A stretch of 64,000 bases of DNA from Ampelocalamus luodianensis (GCA_036346255.1 CM070617.1:28323080-28387079), one strand, 5' to 3'; positions 24,453 to 36,836 are shown, counted from the stretch's first letter. A program made the numbers and translations. Notes: generated by a model not told the origin, from the letters alone.

Positions 24453-24499
24453 AAAGACAACTAAAAAGACAACACTTGTCTGTATCATTGTACATGCCC

Positions 24500-26188
24500 T
24501 TATTTGCTTAATATCTACCTATCGAAGACTCCACGGTGCACACGGAGCGCGTGGAAGATGCTTGGCTAAAACTATTTGCCTGAGACTCCACAGTGCACAG
24601 TGAGCGCGTGGAAGATGCTTGACTAAAACTATCTTTCTAGATACCGATTGAAACGCTGGTGTTTTTCCAGTGCGTGCGGGCGTGCTTGTGGTTGACGCGA
24701 CTTTCTGCATCTTTACGGGCTAAGCATCTCGAACTCATCGCGAAACTAGGTGACAGTTTCGGCCCGGCCGTGTCACTTGCGCGCTTCGACGGCGACGTTA
24801 TGCGTTCTTTACACTGTTTGCGGCTCCAAAAGAAGCATTTGTGTCGGTTTCCCTTCGTTATTGTCGTCCCCCTTCCCGAGGGAAAAGGGATTTGCTCAGG
24901 TCAGGTCAACCCCTGAACCTCAAGGGAAAGGGATTTCCATATAACGAGTACAAAGTACAAACGGACGCATTAAGAAGCACGTAGCTTGCAGAAATCTGTT
25001 CCTTTCAGGTTTAAAAAAGAAACAGAAACGGAGTTCAGGCAAAAACATCAGCCGAGAAAAGCATTGCTGTTAACAAGAAGGGCATCATTCGATAATATAG
25101 CCTACAAGTTCTCAAAGGAAAAAGAAAGAAAGATAAATAGCTTATGCATTGCATGAGGCCCCGTTTACAATGCAGGGATTTTTTTTTTACTCAAGTAGAA
25201 ATTGAATGGTTTTTTTTTATGATTTTCCTACGTTTCAAGCAGTTCTTGAAAATATGAGATTTGTATCAAACGTTCACTTACTAGTTACTAGTAGTAGTCT
25301 CATATTACATTCCCTGCCTACCACATCGTCCAGGAAAGCAAAGAATACGCTACGCCGGCGCCAGTTAAATAGTACCTTGTTTTTACGAGGCATTTCCCCT
25401 TTTTCTTGAGACCATGCGAGGCATTTTCCTTGGAAATGTCTCTGCTCCACAGCCTCTTGTCACTGCACCGACTCCATAGCCGTGGAGTGATCACTGTTCC
25501 AAGTCCCAACCTCAGAGCAGCAGTACGGCTATCTTTTCTGGAGAGGAAAGTTCGGCCATATGTCAGCGTGAAGCGTGAACATCTTTTTTTTTGCTTCCGC
25601 GCGGGGTGCTTCCAACGATTCCCGTGGTACTTACCGACGGCCCGCAGTGACGTAGAATCCGCGAGAAATCAAAGTCGGCAGCGTCAGACCGCACTGCTAC
25701 TCTGCGCCGGCCGAGGGATTGAGAACTCCTTTCCCTTCTTCTACGCGGCCCCCTGACAAGCGCGTGAATTACCAGCGACCGTATATTTGCATGTCATCGT
25801 ACAGGGATTGGAAAGCAAACATTGGCTCGGGTGCGTTAGGTACAGCGGAAGCGGAAGTTAGCAACAATACTATTTGTCTATTTTCATGAGTGATTCGGAG
25901 TTTAGAACGATGCGAATCATGATTAATGAGAGTTCGATTCCACCTTTGCTGTGCCCTTGTTATGTTTGAGAGGCCATTTGGTTGTCATTGTTAAATATAG
26001 TCATTTTCCCTTAATTTTTCTAATTCCAACATGGATCGTTAATTGGTGCTACCTGCAGATCGTTTTCATCTACGATGCTATCACATGATGTGCACTCACA
26101 AATTTTCTTCCAGATGTTATGGCGCTCACAAGTTATAAACGTTGCATTGTACACTTCGACAGTTAAATTACTTAATTGTATCGATCCA
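24500..26188. repeat. Intergenic DNA with a 57-bp tandem duplication
   Basis: Two copies of a 57-bp unit lie at 24527-24583 and 24584-24640 (start GACTCCAC, shared GAGCGCGTGGAAGATGCTTG), differing at a few bases. A possible MITE-like end GGCCCCGTTTACAATGCAGG is at about 25158. The GC-richer stretch 25300-25750 has no convincing coding frame. The remainder is AT-rich and featureless. Confidence 0.5.
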
Positions 26189-26468
26189 CTGTTAAAAATA
26201 TGAGCATTTTTTGAATTATTTTAATCCAAAAATATAGTACATAAATCATGGAGAATACTATAGCCATGTTCACGAAGCAGGTACACAAGAACACTATAGA
26301 TATATGAATTTCTAGAAGGTCAGAAACTAGCATACCTATCTCACTGCTCAAGTAATCAACAGATAATAAAACTAAGTAAACAACAAGTGCGGGATAGGCA
26401 TACTCAGATCCAACAGAAGGAGCAGCAGAAGTAGAAACAGGAGCCTTGGTGAGATCGTCGTTAGTCAT
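26189..26468 (-). pseudogene. Second, truncated copia gag start
   Basis: It encodes MTNDDLTKAPVSTSAAPSVG and then the same intron sequence (GTATGCC donor conserved) as the gag copy at 35883-36275. Similarity stops abruptly at about 26189, inside the intron (matching about 35999 in the other copy), and unrelated DNA follows. It marks the break point of the second tandem copy. Confidence 0.7.
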
Positions 26469-26469
26469 G

Positions 26470-27144
26470 GCGTGGTGGATGTAGCAGAGACATTCGTGAA
26501 TGTCGTGGTAGTAGTCGCGCAGATGTAGTCGTAGCAGAAAATCAGAAGAAGCGAGTAGTCGCGCGAACGCTCCCCAAAAACCTTATTCGTCCTTGCTCGT
26601 GCAAGCCTTCAAGAACGAGGGTTCCGGAGGCCTGCTCTCCCGGTGTAGCCGTACACGCGTCTCGTTGGGATGGAGATCGCTAAAGACAGCAACAAAACTG
26701 TGGAGTTCTTTGTGTCTTGCGTAGAGAGTCTTTCGTATGGAGACCAGTCTCAGAACCAGTGTTTTGTTCTTCTAAATAGCAAAAACGAAGAAGCCAGAAC
26801 AGTGTTAACTGCAGCCATTACGCTAATACCATTTAATGCGAGTCGGTGCGTTTCGATTTTCCAATAGATAAAAAAAAACGGGCCCGCACCCGACACGCCT
26901 GCGCGCGCGCACGCACACACTCATGGACGGCACGGCTCGGCGAGGCGAGCGAGCGAGCGCGTGCGTGTATTGACACTCTCCAATTCCACAAGAGGGTTAC
27001 CACGTTTCACCTTTTAAAGTGGTGTAACCCCATTCAACTCTCCATATGGGACTAAACAGTTTTAGCACATACACATGGACCTTTGGGATTTTCCAGGAAT
27101 TAATTAGAATTAAAATTGGGCTCAGCCCGTATTAATTCCAACAA
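26470..27144 (-). repeat. 3' LTR of the copia element / 5' LTR of a second copy
   Basis: It begins (minus) TGTTGGAATTAATACGGGCT directly after a GTGGGGGAT polypurine tract, as a 3' LTR should. Instead of ending at a target duplication it continues through the same leader as the upstream copy into a second gag ATG at 26468. A GC-rich segment (26880-26970) and an unshared ~130-bp middle distinguish it from the copy at 36280-36836, so the two are not recent duplicates. Confidence 0.7.
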
Positions 27145-27729
27145 TCCCCCACTAGATCCCAAAGGCACGTGTCAAATGCCTTGATCCACAGTATTATTTT
27201 GATATACCAGTGTTTCGATGGAGACCGGTTAAGATTGAACATCCACCTAGAACAGTAGCTACACTTATCTATAACTGCACAATGGACTAAGTCTTGAATT
27301 GTCAGTTTTGTGTGAATAAGTTTCACTTAAGTCCTTAACTGATACTAGGCTGTCAGGCATCCCCGCGGGTTGGAGCATATAAGTCATACTCCTAGCCTAT
27401 TCATGAGCTTCCTAGAGATTATCCTATCTCATAGACTGTGACTAGCAGTCGGGCTCATATAGGTGTGTTTTTTCAAGACTGCTCTATAGGACATCATCTT
27501 TGCTTAAACAAGCCACAGAACATATTTAAATAAAAATTAACATGTCATACAGATTTAGGAGAGAAATGCATCTCCAATGGAGTGGGTCTATAAAGATTCT
27601 CTTCTTCCAGTTAACCAATAGCTTGTTTCACCAATCCTACTTCATGGGATCTCCGATCACATAGGATGGGTTACCACTATGGTATAACTCATATGGGTCT
27701 CAAACTCATCTTTCTCGATGCATTGTCTA

Positions 27730-29873
27730 TCATATTCCGTGATAAACCCTTTGTGAAGGGATCTGCCAGATTCTTAGCTGTTTGGATATAATCCAAACTA
27801 TTACTCCGGAGTTTCTCATTTTCCTGACAGACTTCAGTCTTGTCTTCACATGTCTTGATGCCTTCATATTATCCTTAGGACTGTTCACTTTGATGATCAC
27901 AGTCTGATTGTCACAGTTCATCAGAATAGTCGGTACCGGTTTTTCAACCACCGGCAAATCCATCAAGAGCTCACGAAGCCATTCAGCTTCAATAGTGGCA
28001 GTATCTAATGCTGTGAGTTCTGCTTTCATTGTTGACCTTATTAAGATGGTCTGCTTGCAAGACTTCCATGAAACAGCGCCACCTCCAAGTATGAAAACAT
28101 ATCCACTTGTGGTCTTAATCTCACCAGCATCAGATATCCAGTTTGAATCACTATAACCCTCCAATACCCTAAAGTACCCGGTATAATGAATGTCATAGCT
28201 CATAGTACCATTTAGATAACGCATTACTCTCTCAAGAGCGTGTCAATGATCATCTATCGGATTGGAAACAAAACGGCTTAGTTTGCTCACAACAAACGAG
28301 ATGTCTGGCCTGGTAGCACTAGTTAAATATATGAGTGAACCAATTATCTGAGAATATCTCAATTGGTCTCTGGCTATTCTCCGATTCTTCCTAAGCAACA
28401 CGCTCGAATTATAAGGTGTTGGAGATGATTTGAAGTCGCTAAAACCAAAACGACTCAGAATCTTTTCCACATAATGGGATTGCAACAATATAATCCCACC
28501 ATCATCACTTCTCAACAGCTTGATGTTCAAGATAACATCAGCTACTCCCAGATCTTTCATCTCAAAATTCTGAGACAAGAAATCATTGACCTCCTTAATC
28601 ACATTAAGGTTGGTCTCAAAGATCAATATGTCATCAATATACAGACATAGAATGAATCCCTCGCCCCCACCATGGCGATAATACATACATCTGTCAGCTT
28701 CATTCACAATAAAGCCTGCAGATGTTAAAGTTATGTCGAACTTTTTATACCACTGCTTAGGTGCTTGTTTAAGACCATACAAAGATTTCAATAACTTTCA
28801 CACATTTCCTTCTTGACCATCTACTACAAATCCATTTGGTTGTTCCATGTAAATTTCCTCGTCCAACTCTCCATTTAGAAAAGTCGTCTTAACGTCCATC
28901 TGATGAACGAGAAGACCGTGTGAGGCAGCTAGAGATAGTAGTACTCGAATAGAGGTCAATCTAGGCACAAGTGAATAAGTATCAAAGAAATCTTCGCCTT
29001 CCTTTTGGGTATAACCCTTGGGCACAAGTCGTGCCTTGTACTTCTCAATAGTACCATCAGGCCTAAGTTTCTTTTTGAACACCCACTTACATGCTACAGG
29101 TTTACAACTATAAAGACGCTCAGTGATTTCCCAAGTTCCATTAGAAATAATGGAATCCATTTCACTACGGACTGCTTCCTTCCAGTATTCTGCATCTGGA
29201 GAAGCATATGCTTCAAAAATGGTACTTGGAGTATCATCCACAAGGTACACAATGAAATCAGGACCAAAAGACTTTGTAATCCTTTGTATTTTACTCTTCC
29301 TTAGAGTTTCATTGTCTTCTTCCTCAGGAATTTGCTCAGGGGTTTGCTCAAAATATTCTATTGGAATGGGAGGTTCAGGAGTTGTATCAGGCTCCTAACT
29401 TGATGAACTAGACATATCTTTCATCAGAAAAATATTCTCAAAGAATGTAGTATCTCTGGACTCCATGATTGTACCGACATGCGCGTCATGTACTCCAGAT
29501 TTCATCACTAGAAATCTGTATCCAACGCTATGGTGAGCATAGCCTAGAAATACGCAATCCACGGTTCTTGGTCAAAACTTACATTTTTTAGAAATTAGCA
29601 TATTAACTTTCACTAAACAACCCCAAGTGCGCAAGTATAAAAGTGATAGTCTTTTCTTCTCCTATTGTTCATATGGGGTTATCTCTTTATTCTTTGTGGG
29701 AATCCTGTTTAGAACATGACATGAAGTCAATATAGCCTCTCCCTACCATGCCTTGGAAAGACCTGTTGTTTCTAACATGGCGTTAACCAAATCAGTTAGA
29801 GTGCGGTTCTTTCTTTCAGCAACCCCGTTTGAGTGGGGTGAATAGGGAGGCGTCCTCTCATGGATTATACCAT
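27730..29873 (-). pseudogene. copia integrase C-terminal part, reverse transcriptase and RNase H
   Basis: The segment resumes the integrase with EHGIIHERTPPYSPHSNGVA and AERKNRTLTDLVNAMLETTG. The reverse transcriptase follows (ACKWVFKKKLRPDGTIEKYK, HQMDVKTTFLNGELDEEIYM, CLYIDDILIF as the YxDD box), then the RNase H region (GYSDSNWISDAGEIKTTSGY, TMKAELTAL). Frames break at about 28795 and 28235, and near the end the reading becomes disordered, so no complete polyprotein is possible. Order and motifs identify Ty1/copia. Confidence 0.8.
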
Positions 29874-29878
29874 GTTCC

Positions 29879-32800
29879 TGTAACAGCCCAATTTTCAAAT
29901 TCAGTATAAATTAAAATTTATTTAAAGCTTTGTGGAATTTTCTGAAATTTTAAAGGCTTTTTATAAATATTTTAAAGTCAAAACAAATTTATTTGCAAAA
30001 TTAAAAGACAACATAAAGTTGGAAATAATTTTATAAAGTCCAGAATAAGTATGAGATTTCTGTGAATTTTCCCATAATTTCTGGAATTATTTTGCTATTT
30101 TTTAAAGCCTAAAAGAATTATCAGGAATTAAGTAAATAGAAAAGAAAAAGAAAAAGAAAAAACAACTTTGGGCTGAAACCCAAAGGCTTCGGCCCAAAAC
30201 CTCCCCGCGCGCGGCCCACTTCAGCCCGGACCACCCGCGCCCTCCCTCTCTCTCTCTCTCTCCCACCGTCCGATTCAAATCGGACGGCTACCAATCACCC
30301 ACGCATCTCTCTCTCAATCTCTCTCCCTCTCGGCCGATAGATCACAGGTCAACGGTGATGAGGACATGACACCTATGGATACAACCATATTTGCTATGTT
30401 TACTGTTCCAAGTATAAGAGCTCGTACGCTTCACTTAAATTATTAGGTGAGCTTGTTTTTAGGAGTGTCTTTATATTATATGAATTATATGATGATACCT
30501 AATGATGAAATATATATATGTGCAGCGCCATGTCACTTTTGGTCCAAGACAAGCAAGCGATTCGAGCTGGACCGTTTTGGAATCGATTCGACCTCCGAAT
30601 AAGTCTGACAACACCAACTTAAAACAGGCATAACTTTCACATACGGAGTCCGTTGGAGGTCCACAAGTACTTGATTGAAAGCTTATTTCGTCCTCTTTCC
30701 AACGGATCTGGCCTCACCTCCAAATTCCTTCTGGGCTGATCGCAATCATCAAAAGAAGATGTCATATCACTTGTTTGAGCCAATTTGAGCTTTGTAATCA
30801 TACTGAACTTGGCCCATCTGCAGGCGGCCCACTTGGGGGCGTGGTTACTGTTCAAATGAACAGTACCCACAAATTTAGTCCCGCCCCGCTGGTTCTATTA
30901 GATGTGTGACTCCCCTCCCCTATATAAGGAGGCCGCACCCCTCTAGTTTTTCTTGGATTTTGTTTAGTTAAAAGTTAGCCTTGTTGCAACTTCGTGTATT
31001 GGCTTGTGTCGACTAGACCAACCATAATACCGCTTCAAAATCCCAACTCAATTCAATATTTCAATTCCTATTTGCAATTTCAGATTGATTTATCTTTTTC
31101 TTGCGTGCTTCTTCGGTGTATGCAGGAATCGACCTTCGTGGTCAGGTCATCCGGGTATTCGTGCACGGTTGATAACGACTTGTCAATCAGTTCAGCGATT
31201 GCGTGGTTTCGAGCCTTGCGTGTTCGTAGCCAGGATCATGAGAGTTGAGCGACGCCTACCGAACTTATCGTTCTCATCGAAAGATCGGGCCAACAATCGG
31301 ACCTTCGGGTTCATCAAACGGCCAGATCGTAATACTCATTCGGGAGGTCCGAATGTATCGATTAGGTGAGCCGTGCGATCATAATCTAACGGCCAGATCT
31401 TAATACCGCTTCGGAGATCTAAAACCCTTCTAATCTGAACCCTCCGGTCTAAATCATTCGGCCAGGATTTCACCACGTTCTTCTACTCTTATCAAGCCCC
31501 AACCGTTGGATCGAAATCCAATGGCCCGCGACCTTCGTCTACCTCTGGTCTTCGTCCTCGCGCAGCCGCGCCCGCAACCGCCATTTTCGGGGTCCAAGAG
31601 CCGTGCACCGGATCCCAACCGCTCCGATCTTCGCGTATGCGTGCACGACCGCGTCCACCTCCGCCGCTTCCCCACGTTCTCCCCTCTTCTGCGCGACGGT
31701 TCTACCCACAACGCCGCAACCGCCGCCGCATGACCCCCACCTTCCCCACGCCGCCTCAGAGCCTCTCCGCCCCTATAAAAGGGACCCCTGGGATCGCAAT
31801 ACTCCCCGCATCCCAGAACCACTATTCACCACTCCTCTAAAGCCTCAGCACCACCGCAATTGCGAGATTAGGGTTTTTCGCCGCAGCGGCAAAACTTCGA
31901 GTTGCACCGCCGTCATCATCGCCGCGCCGCTGTGGAGTGCACTGCCGGCATCCCCGACGCCTATGCTACCCGGAGCACCCATCCATGTCGCCGGAGTCTT
32001 CCCCGAGCCCCTTCCCGACAACACCCGAACCTCTCCGCCGCCAAACGCTCGCCGCCGGCCAACTCCGACGACCATTCACGTCCGAATCGATACCATCGTG
32101 TTCGCAATATCTCCCTCTACATCTTGCGACCACTCACCCTCGCCGGAATGCCGCCGAGCGCCGTTGTCGTACACATCCGAGGGTCGCCGCCGTCAAGCTG
32201 ACGTGGCATGCCCATGGTGGCGTCCACCTCGGCGCTCGCACATGCGTGGCATCCCACGTGGCTGCTGATTCAGCGCCACGCGTGTGCGTGCGTGCCACCT
32301 CAGGTACACCGGAATCCACTCGGCTCGGTGGAATCAGTCCACCGTGAGCCGTGTCTATGACACGTGGGGGCCGTATGTTAGAAATCATTTTAATTCTTTT
32401 AAATTCCAAAAATCCCTCGCTGGCGTCAGCATTGCGCAATAAATAGATTTTTCAGTAGAAAAATAATTCGGGAAATTCAATTAAATTTCAGATTTAGGTT
32501 TAAAACTTCTAAAATTCACAACTTTTGCATATGAACTCCAAATTGAGTGATTCAAATTGCAAAATTTATATAAAATTATAATCTAACTAATTAAACCAAA
32601 ATATTTCAATTTAAAGTTATTTTGAACTATATTTTGAACTTATTTGAATTTAAATATTGAATTTGTCGTATTTTCGCGTATAGAATTCGACGACTCCGGA
32701 GAGTTTGATCAAACTGAAGATTTAGAATTCCAAGACATCGACCAAGGCAAGTTACACCATTGACCATATTGCCCCCAGTATTTTAAGTTATTTTAAGTTT

Positions 32801-34249
32801 TTAAATTCTTTATCGCTTGCATATGTTGTTACAAATATTTTAATATCCTGTTTTACATATAGTTAATTCCAGGTGTTATTGTATGGCCAATTTGAATGTT
32901 GTATCTGACTACCTTGATACCATAGGCAAGATATTACCAAAATTAAATATATGCTTAGCCAAGCTTAGTTCACACTTACAGAATTTGGGAGAGTTTACAC
33001 CAAATTTCTATAAATTTGTTTCAAACTTGATATTGTGGTATTGTTTTACCACATGGGTTTATAAATGGAGTTTTGTTCAAAATAAAATCAAAAATGGATT
33101 TGGACTTGGGCGAAATGGTCGGAATGGTCGGTGCAGGTTTATGCACGGGATTGATCTGGTTAAGATTAAGACCCATGGTCTGTAGGAATGACGCCCAAGT
33201 CAATTGAGGACCGGTCTTTGAGCCGCTTATTGCTAAGCCATATCGTACTACCACATGTCCTGTATGGGCAGGATTTGGCTAATTAATCTGTGATGTTCTA
33301 GTGTATTTATGTCATGTGATTATGTAGGTGTCGGTTAGACGTTTTATTCCCACTTGGCGCAAAAGGGGGCTTCCGGAGGACGGTTAGTCCAAAGGGGCGA
33401 AATCTTAGCGGGCATGAATATGTTAGGACAGAACATTGTAAAGGCCTCATGGTAATTGCTCAGTCACACGCCTACGGAAGCGTGAATTGGCCGACATAAC
33501 GAGCATGTCACCTCGTGTGGGTAAAGTTGTACCAACTCTGCAGAGTAGAAACTATTCAAATAGCGCGTCATGATCATGGACATGCTAGCGGGGCCACTTA
33601 AAGTTAGAATTGTTTTTGGTTTTTAAACGCTTTATTAAATGCTGAGGATGGTTAATCCTTATGAAAAATTGGGCGGGAAGCCAAGTGTTAGGAGGGGATC
33701 CTTCACTAAAACGTTGGAGGTTATCCACATTGTAATATTGTCATTTCAAAATATAATTTTTATCTTAGTATAAAACTGCCTTAGAAATTACTATGATTAT
33801 TTACACTGAAAATGCTGTTTATGCAAAACAACCATGCCATACTCAATTGTTACCTTATGCATGCATTTAAATTCAATATTGGGTGTAACTTGCGAGCACG
33901 GAAGTTGTGCTCATCCTTGCTGAATAAATCTTATTCAGGAGAAGATTTTTCCCCCGACGGTGAGGATCCGGACGAGTAGGCCTTGACCCAGACGATTGCC
34001 TGTGGCCAGACGATTGCCTGTGGCGCATCGTGTGGCTCACCTCCATTATCTTATTTCCGTTGTGTTTATTATTTGAAATTTGATACTGTTGTTCAGAACT
34101 CAGTTGTATTAAATAATTATTTATTTAATGTCATTTACGTTTTCGTGATATGAATGTGATATCCATTTTTGTGAGACTGTGTATGCTGGAAATCCTGGAC
34201 CGGTGTTTGAACACAGAGAATTCGGGATCCTTCGTTCCCGGGTTCGACA
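29879..34249 (+). mobile_element. Giant (~4.4 kb) solo LTR of Ty3/gypsy type nested in copia integrase
   Basis: The insert starts TGTAACAGCCC and ends GGGTTCGACA (TG...CA), flanked by GTTCC (29874-29878) and GTCCC (34250-34254), a 5-bp target duplication with one change. Removing it rejoins the copia integrase at NLFCE/EHGIIHERTPP. No second LTR copy, PBS or gag is visible inside, so it is best read as one very long LTR. Its layout resembles the LTR at 38854-43979: AT-rich ends, a GC-rich centre with many 'aacgg..gat' segments, and a core TATA (CCCCTATAAAAGGG, 31771-31784). A gypsy coding tail lies inside at 30356. Confidence 0.6.
30356..31450 (+). mobile_element. Ty3/gypsy-derived fragment inside the giant LTR
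   Basis: The translation from 30356 reads GDEDMTPMDTTIFAMFTVPS, then IRARTLHLNY, a stop, and VSLFLG, resembling the tail encoded next to the LTR in many grass gypsy elements (PxTRARARxLNYQVxSFL) with one in-frame stop. It is followed by CATGTCACTTTTGGTCCAAG and, at about 30913, CCCCTATATAAGGAGG, a second promoter-like box. It may be a nested older gypsy fragment; its edges are not defined. Confidence 0.35.
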
Positions 34250-34254
34250 GTCCC

Positions 34255-35150
34255 TCACAGAATAAATTGAACTCATTAGAAAAGTACTCGCCGCCACGAT
34301 CAGACCCAACCCTTTTGATTTTATTTTCAAGTTGGTTCTCAGCTTCTGCCTTATAGATTTTAAAGTAGTGAAAAAGTTTCATCTTTAGTTTTCAAAAGAT
34401 ACACATAGCAAAACCTAGTGGAGTCATCAATCAAAGTCATGAAATATCTATTACCACCTTTTGTCAACACATCATTCATCTCACATAGATCTGAATGTAT
34501 GAGTTCTAATGGTGCCAAGTTTCCTACCTCCGCGGCCTTGTGAGGCTTACGAGGCTGTTTTGATTGAACACAAACTTGACACTTAGAGCCTTTGGCAAGG
34601 GTGAATTTCGGGATTAACTCTAAACTGGCTAACCGCGTCATGCAACCAAAATTTATGTGACAAAGTCATGAATGCCAAATAGTAGTCTCATTACCACTGA
34701 AAACATGGTTCACAACATTATTGCACAAATCTGAAAGAGATAGGCGGAACAAGCCTCCGCACACATAGCCTTTACCAACAAATTGTCCACACTTGGACAT
34801 TACAAATTTATTGGACTCAAATACCAGTCTAAAGTCATCTCTACACAGAAGAGATTCGCTCACGAGATTCTTATTGATAGATGGCACATGATGCACGTTC
34901 TTCAGTTGCACAATCTTCCCCGAAGTAAACTTCAGATTGACCGTGCCAACACCATGAACAGTGGCATGTGACCCGTTCCCCATTAGAACGGCTGAATCCC
35001 AAGTGACCTGGTAAGAAGAGAACAATGAAATATCAGCGCACACATGTATATTAGCATCAGTGTCTATCCACCAATCCGCAGATTGACATACGGAAAGAAC
35101 AGTAGGTAAATTACCATACCCTGATGTTCCCGTCTCAGTAGTACCAACAA
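34255..35150 (-). pseudogene. copia protease and integrase N-terminal portion
   Basis: The protease region reads WWIDTDANIHVCAD where functional elements have D-T/S-G, so the active site is altered. GAG-pre-integrase follows (NVHHVPSINKNLVSESLLC), then the integrase zinc-binding and core segments (CQVCVQSKQPRKPHKA, LELIHSDLCEMND, YFMTLIDDSTRFCYVYLL, DRGGEYFSNEFNLFCE). The frame is broken between 34641 and 34666. The integrase stops at NLFCE where the nested LTR begins and resumes beyond 29878. Confidence 0.75.
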
Positions 35151-36275
35151 CAACATTAGCAGACTTGGAATTCTACCCTTGCTGATTCTTTCCACCCTTG
35201 CGTTGGCTCCAATCCTTGGCCCAATGACCAGGTTTGCCACACACAAAGCAAAGGCCATCCTTTGTGTTCTTCTTCTTCTTCTTGAAGCTAGTTGTTTGTG
35301 CAGTCTTATTTTTGCCTTTGAACTTTTGAGCTTGACCATTCTTCTTCTGTACCACATTGGCACTAGAATGTCCCTCATTACCTCTGATGTGCGTATCTTT
35401 TGCTCTCGCTTTCTCTTTAACATCAAGAGACCCAATGAGATTTTCAACAGAAAACTCTTGTCTCTTATGTTTCAGGGAAGTAGTAAAATTCCTCCACGAA
35501 TGAGGAAGCTTGGAAATAATGCCTCCCGCGACAAACTTGTCCGGTAACACACAGTTGAAGTGCTCAAGTTCTTTGGCCATTGATTGTATCTCATAAGCCT
35601 GCTCAACTACAGAACGGCCATCAACCATTCTATAGTCATGGTATTGCTCCATGAGATACAATTCACTGCCTGCATCCGAAACCCCAAACTTGGCCTTGAG
35701 TGCATCCCACATCTCTTCCCAGTTTTAATCACCATGTATGCATCAACCAACTTCTCACCAAAAACGCTAATCACGGTACCTTTAAAAAAGTTATCAGTAG
35801 CCTCGAACGCTTTCTCCTGTTTAGGAGTAAGTGTTCTTTCAGGCTTGCCACTTGCCACATGAAAAACGTTCATGGCAGTTAGCTAAAGCTTCATCTTGGT
35901 ACGCCACCTCTTGTAATTCGCACCATCGAATTCAAAGGGTTTTAGCGCAGCAGCAAAGCCAGTTGACGAAAAATGCCTATAATAAGGTTTTTTGATTGTT
36001 AAAACTATGAGCATTTTTCGAATTACTTTAATACAGAAATGTAGTAGATAAATCATGGAGGATACTATAGACATTTTCACAAAGCAGGTGCACAAAAACA
36101 CTATAGATATAAAGATTTCTAGAAGGTCAAAAACTAGCATACCTATCTCAGTGCTCAAGTAATCAACAGATAATAAAACTAAGTAAATAACAAGTGTGAG
36201 ATAGGCATACCCAGATCCAGCGGAAGGAGCAGCAGAAGTAGAAGTAGGAGTCTTGGTGAGGTCGTCGTTAGTCAT
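35064..36275 (-). pseudogene. copia gag with probable intron, degenerate
   Basis: The first exon encodes MTNDDLTKTPTSTSAAPSAG and ends at 36211. A GTATGCC donor (36210) and a TTATTATAG acceptor (to 35977) remove 234 nt, joining G-S-G to H-F-S-S-T-G-F-A-A-A-L-K-P-F, the expected copia gag start. After KMKL a TAG replaces the usual Trp codon, and a frameshift follows near 35725. The C-terminal part (35712-35173) has the zinc knuckle CFVCGKPGHWAKDW, whose last Cys is changed to Trp. Gag packages the element RNA; this copy cannot make a full product. Confidence 0.75.
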
Positions 36276-36279
36276 GTGC

Positions 36280-36836
36280 GGTGGATGTAGCAGAGACCTT
36301 CGTGGATGTCGTGGTAGTAGTCGCGCAGATGTAGTCGTAGCAGAAAATCAGATGAAGCGAGCAGTTGCGCGAACGCTCCCCAAAAACCTTATTCGTCCTC
36401 GCTCGTGCAAACCTTCAAGGACGAGGGTCCGGAGGCTTGCTCTCCCGGTGTAGCCGTACACGCATAACCTGTAGCCATTACTCAATAGTAACCGCAGCCA
36501 TTATTCACTAATAAGCGCACATTTATCGCGACCATTCGTTAATACCATTTCTTTGCGAGTCGGGCGCGTTTGATTTTCGAATAGATAAAGAAAACGCGCT
36601 CGCACCGACACGCCGCACGCACACGCGCGCGCAAAGACGCGGCGCGGCTCGGCGAGGCGAGTGAGTGTGCGCGTGTATTGGCTCTCTCCAATTCCACAAG
36701 GGGGTTAAAGTGGTGTAACTCCCATTCAACTCTCCATATGGGACTAAACAGTTTTAGCACATGTACATGAGCCTTTATGATTTTTCAGGAATTAATTAGA
36801 ATTAAAATTAGATCCAGCCCGTATTAATTCCAACAT
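36280..36836 (-). repeat. 5' LTR plus leader of the copia element
   Basis: The segment begins (minus strand) TGTTGGAATTAATACGGGCT and runs to the gag ATG at 36275. It is similar over most of its length to 26470-27144, including the CCATATGGAGAGTTGAATGG block and the TGCTACGACTACATCTGCGCG block just before gag. Compared with the other copy it lacks roughly 100-130 bp in the middle. The exact LTR end inside this interval cannot be fixed. Confidence 0.7.

Larger units (their letters stand above)
21891..24499. mobile_element. Small TIR element split by a nested 2.4-kb TIR element
   Basis: Left end GAGCATGTACAATAAGC (21891) and right end CATTGTACATGCCC (to 24499) are inverted copies of the terminus seen at 10339-11367. 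Only about 158 bp on the left and 47 bp on the right belong to this host MITE; the rest is the nested element at 22049-24452. Without the insertion the MITE would be about 200 bp, a normal size. Confidence 0.55.
26189..36836 (-). mobile_element. Ty1/copia retrotransposon, LTR-internal-LTR-internal tandem, interrupted
   Basis: Reading from high to low coordinates: LTR starting TGTTGGAATTAATACGGGCT at 36836, leader, gag with intron, protease, integrase N-terminal part, a nested LTR (29879-34249), integrase C-terminal part, reverse transcriptase, RNase H, a GGGGGAT-type polypurine tract, a second LTR from 27144, and then a second leader and gag start ending at about 26189. The second internal start after the 3' LTR means that two copies share an LTR. 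The element is defective, with stops, frameshifts and altered catalytic motifs. No TGGTATCAGAGC primer site is visible, so the LTR/leader border is not resolved. Confidence 0.8.

Noticed and set aside
24519..24710. Repeated peptide (KHLPRA..WSLR) frame
   Set aside because: A by-product of a 57-bp tandem duplication, whose length happens to be a multiple of three.
31454..32439. Long overlapping frames in the GC-rich centre of the giant LTR
   Set aside because: Open on both strands and in several frames at once, which reflects composition; the region lies within an LTR.
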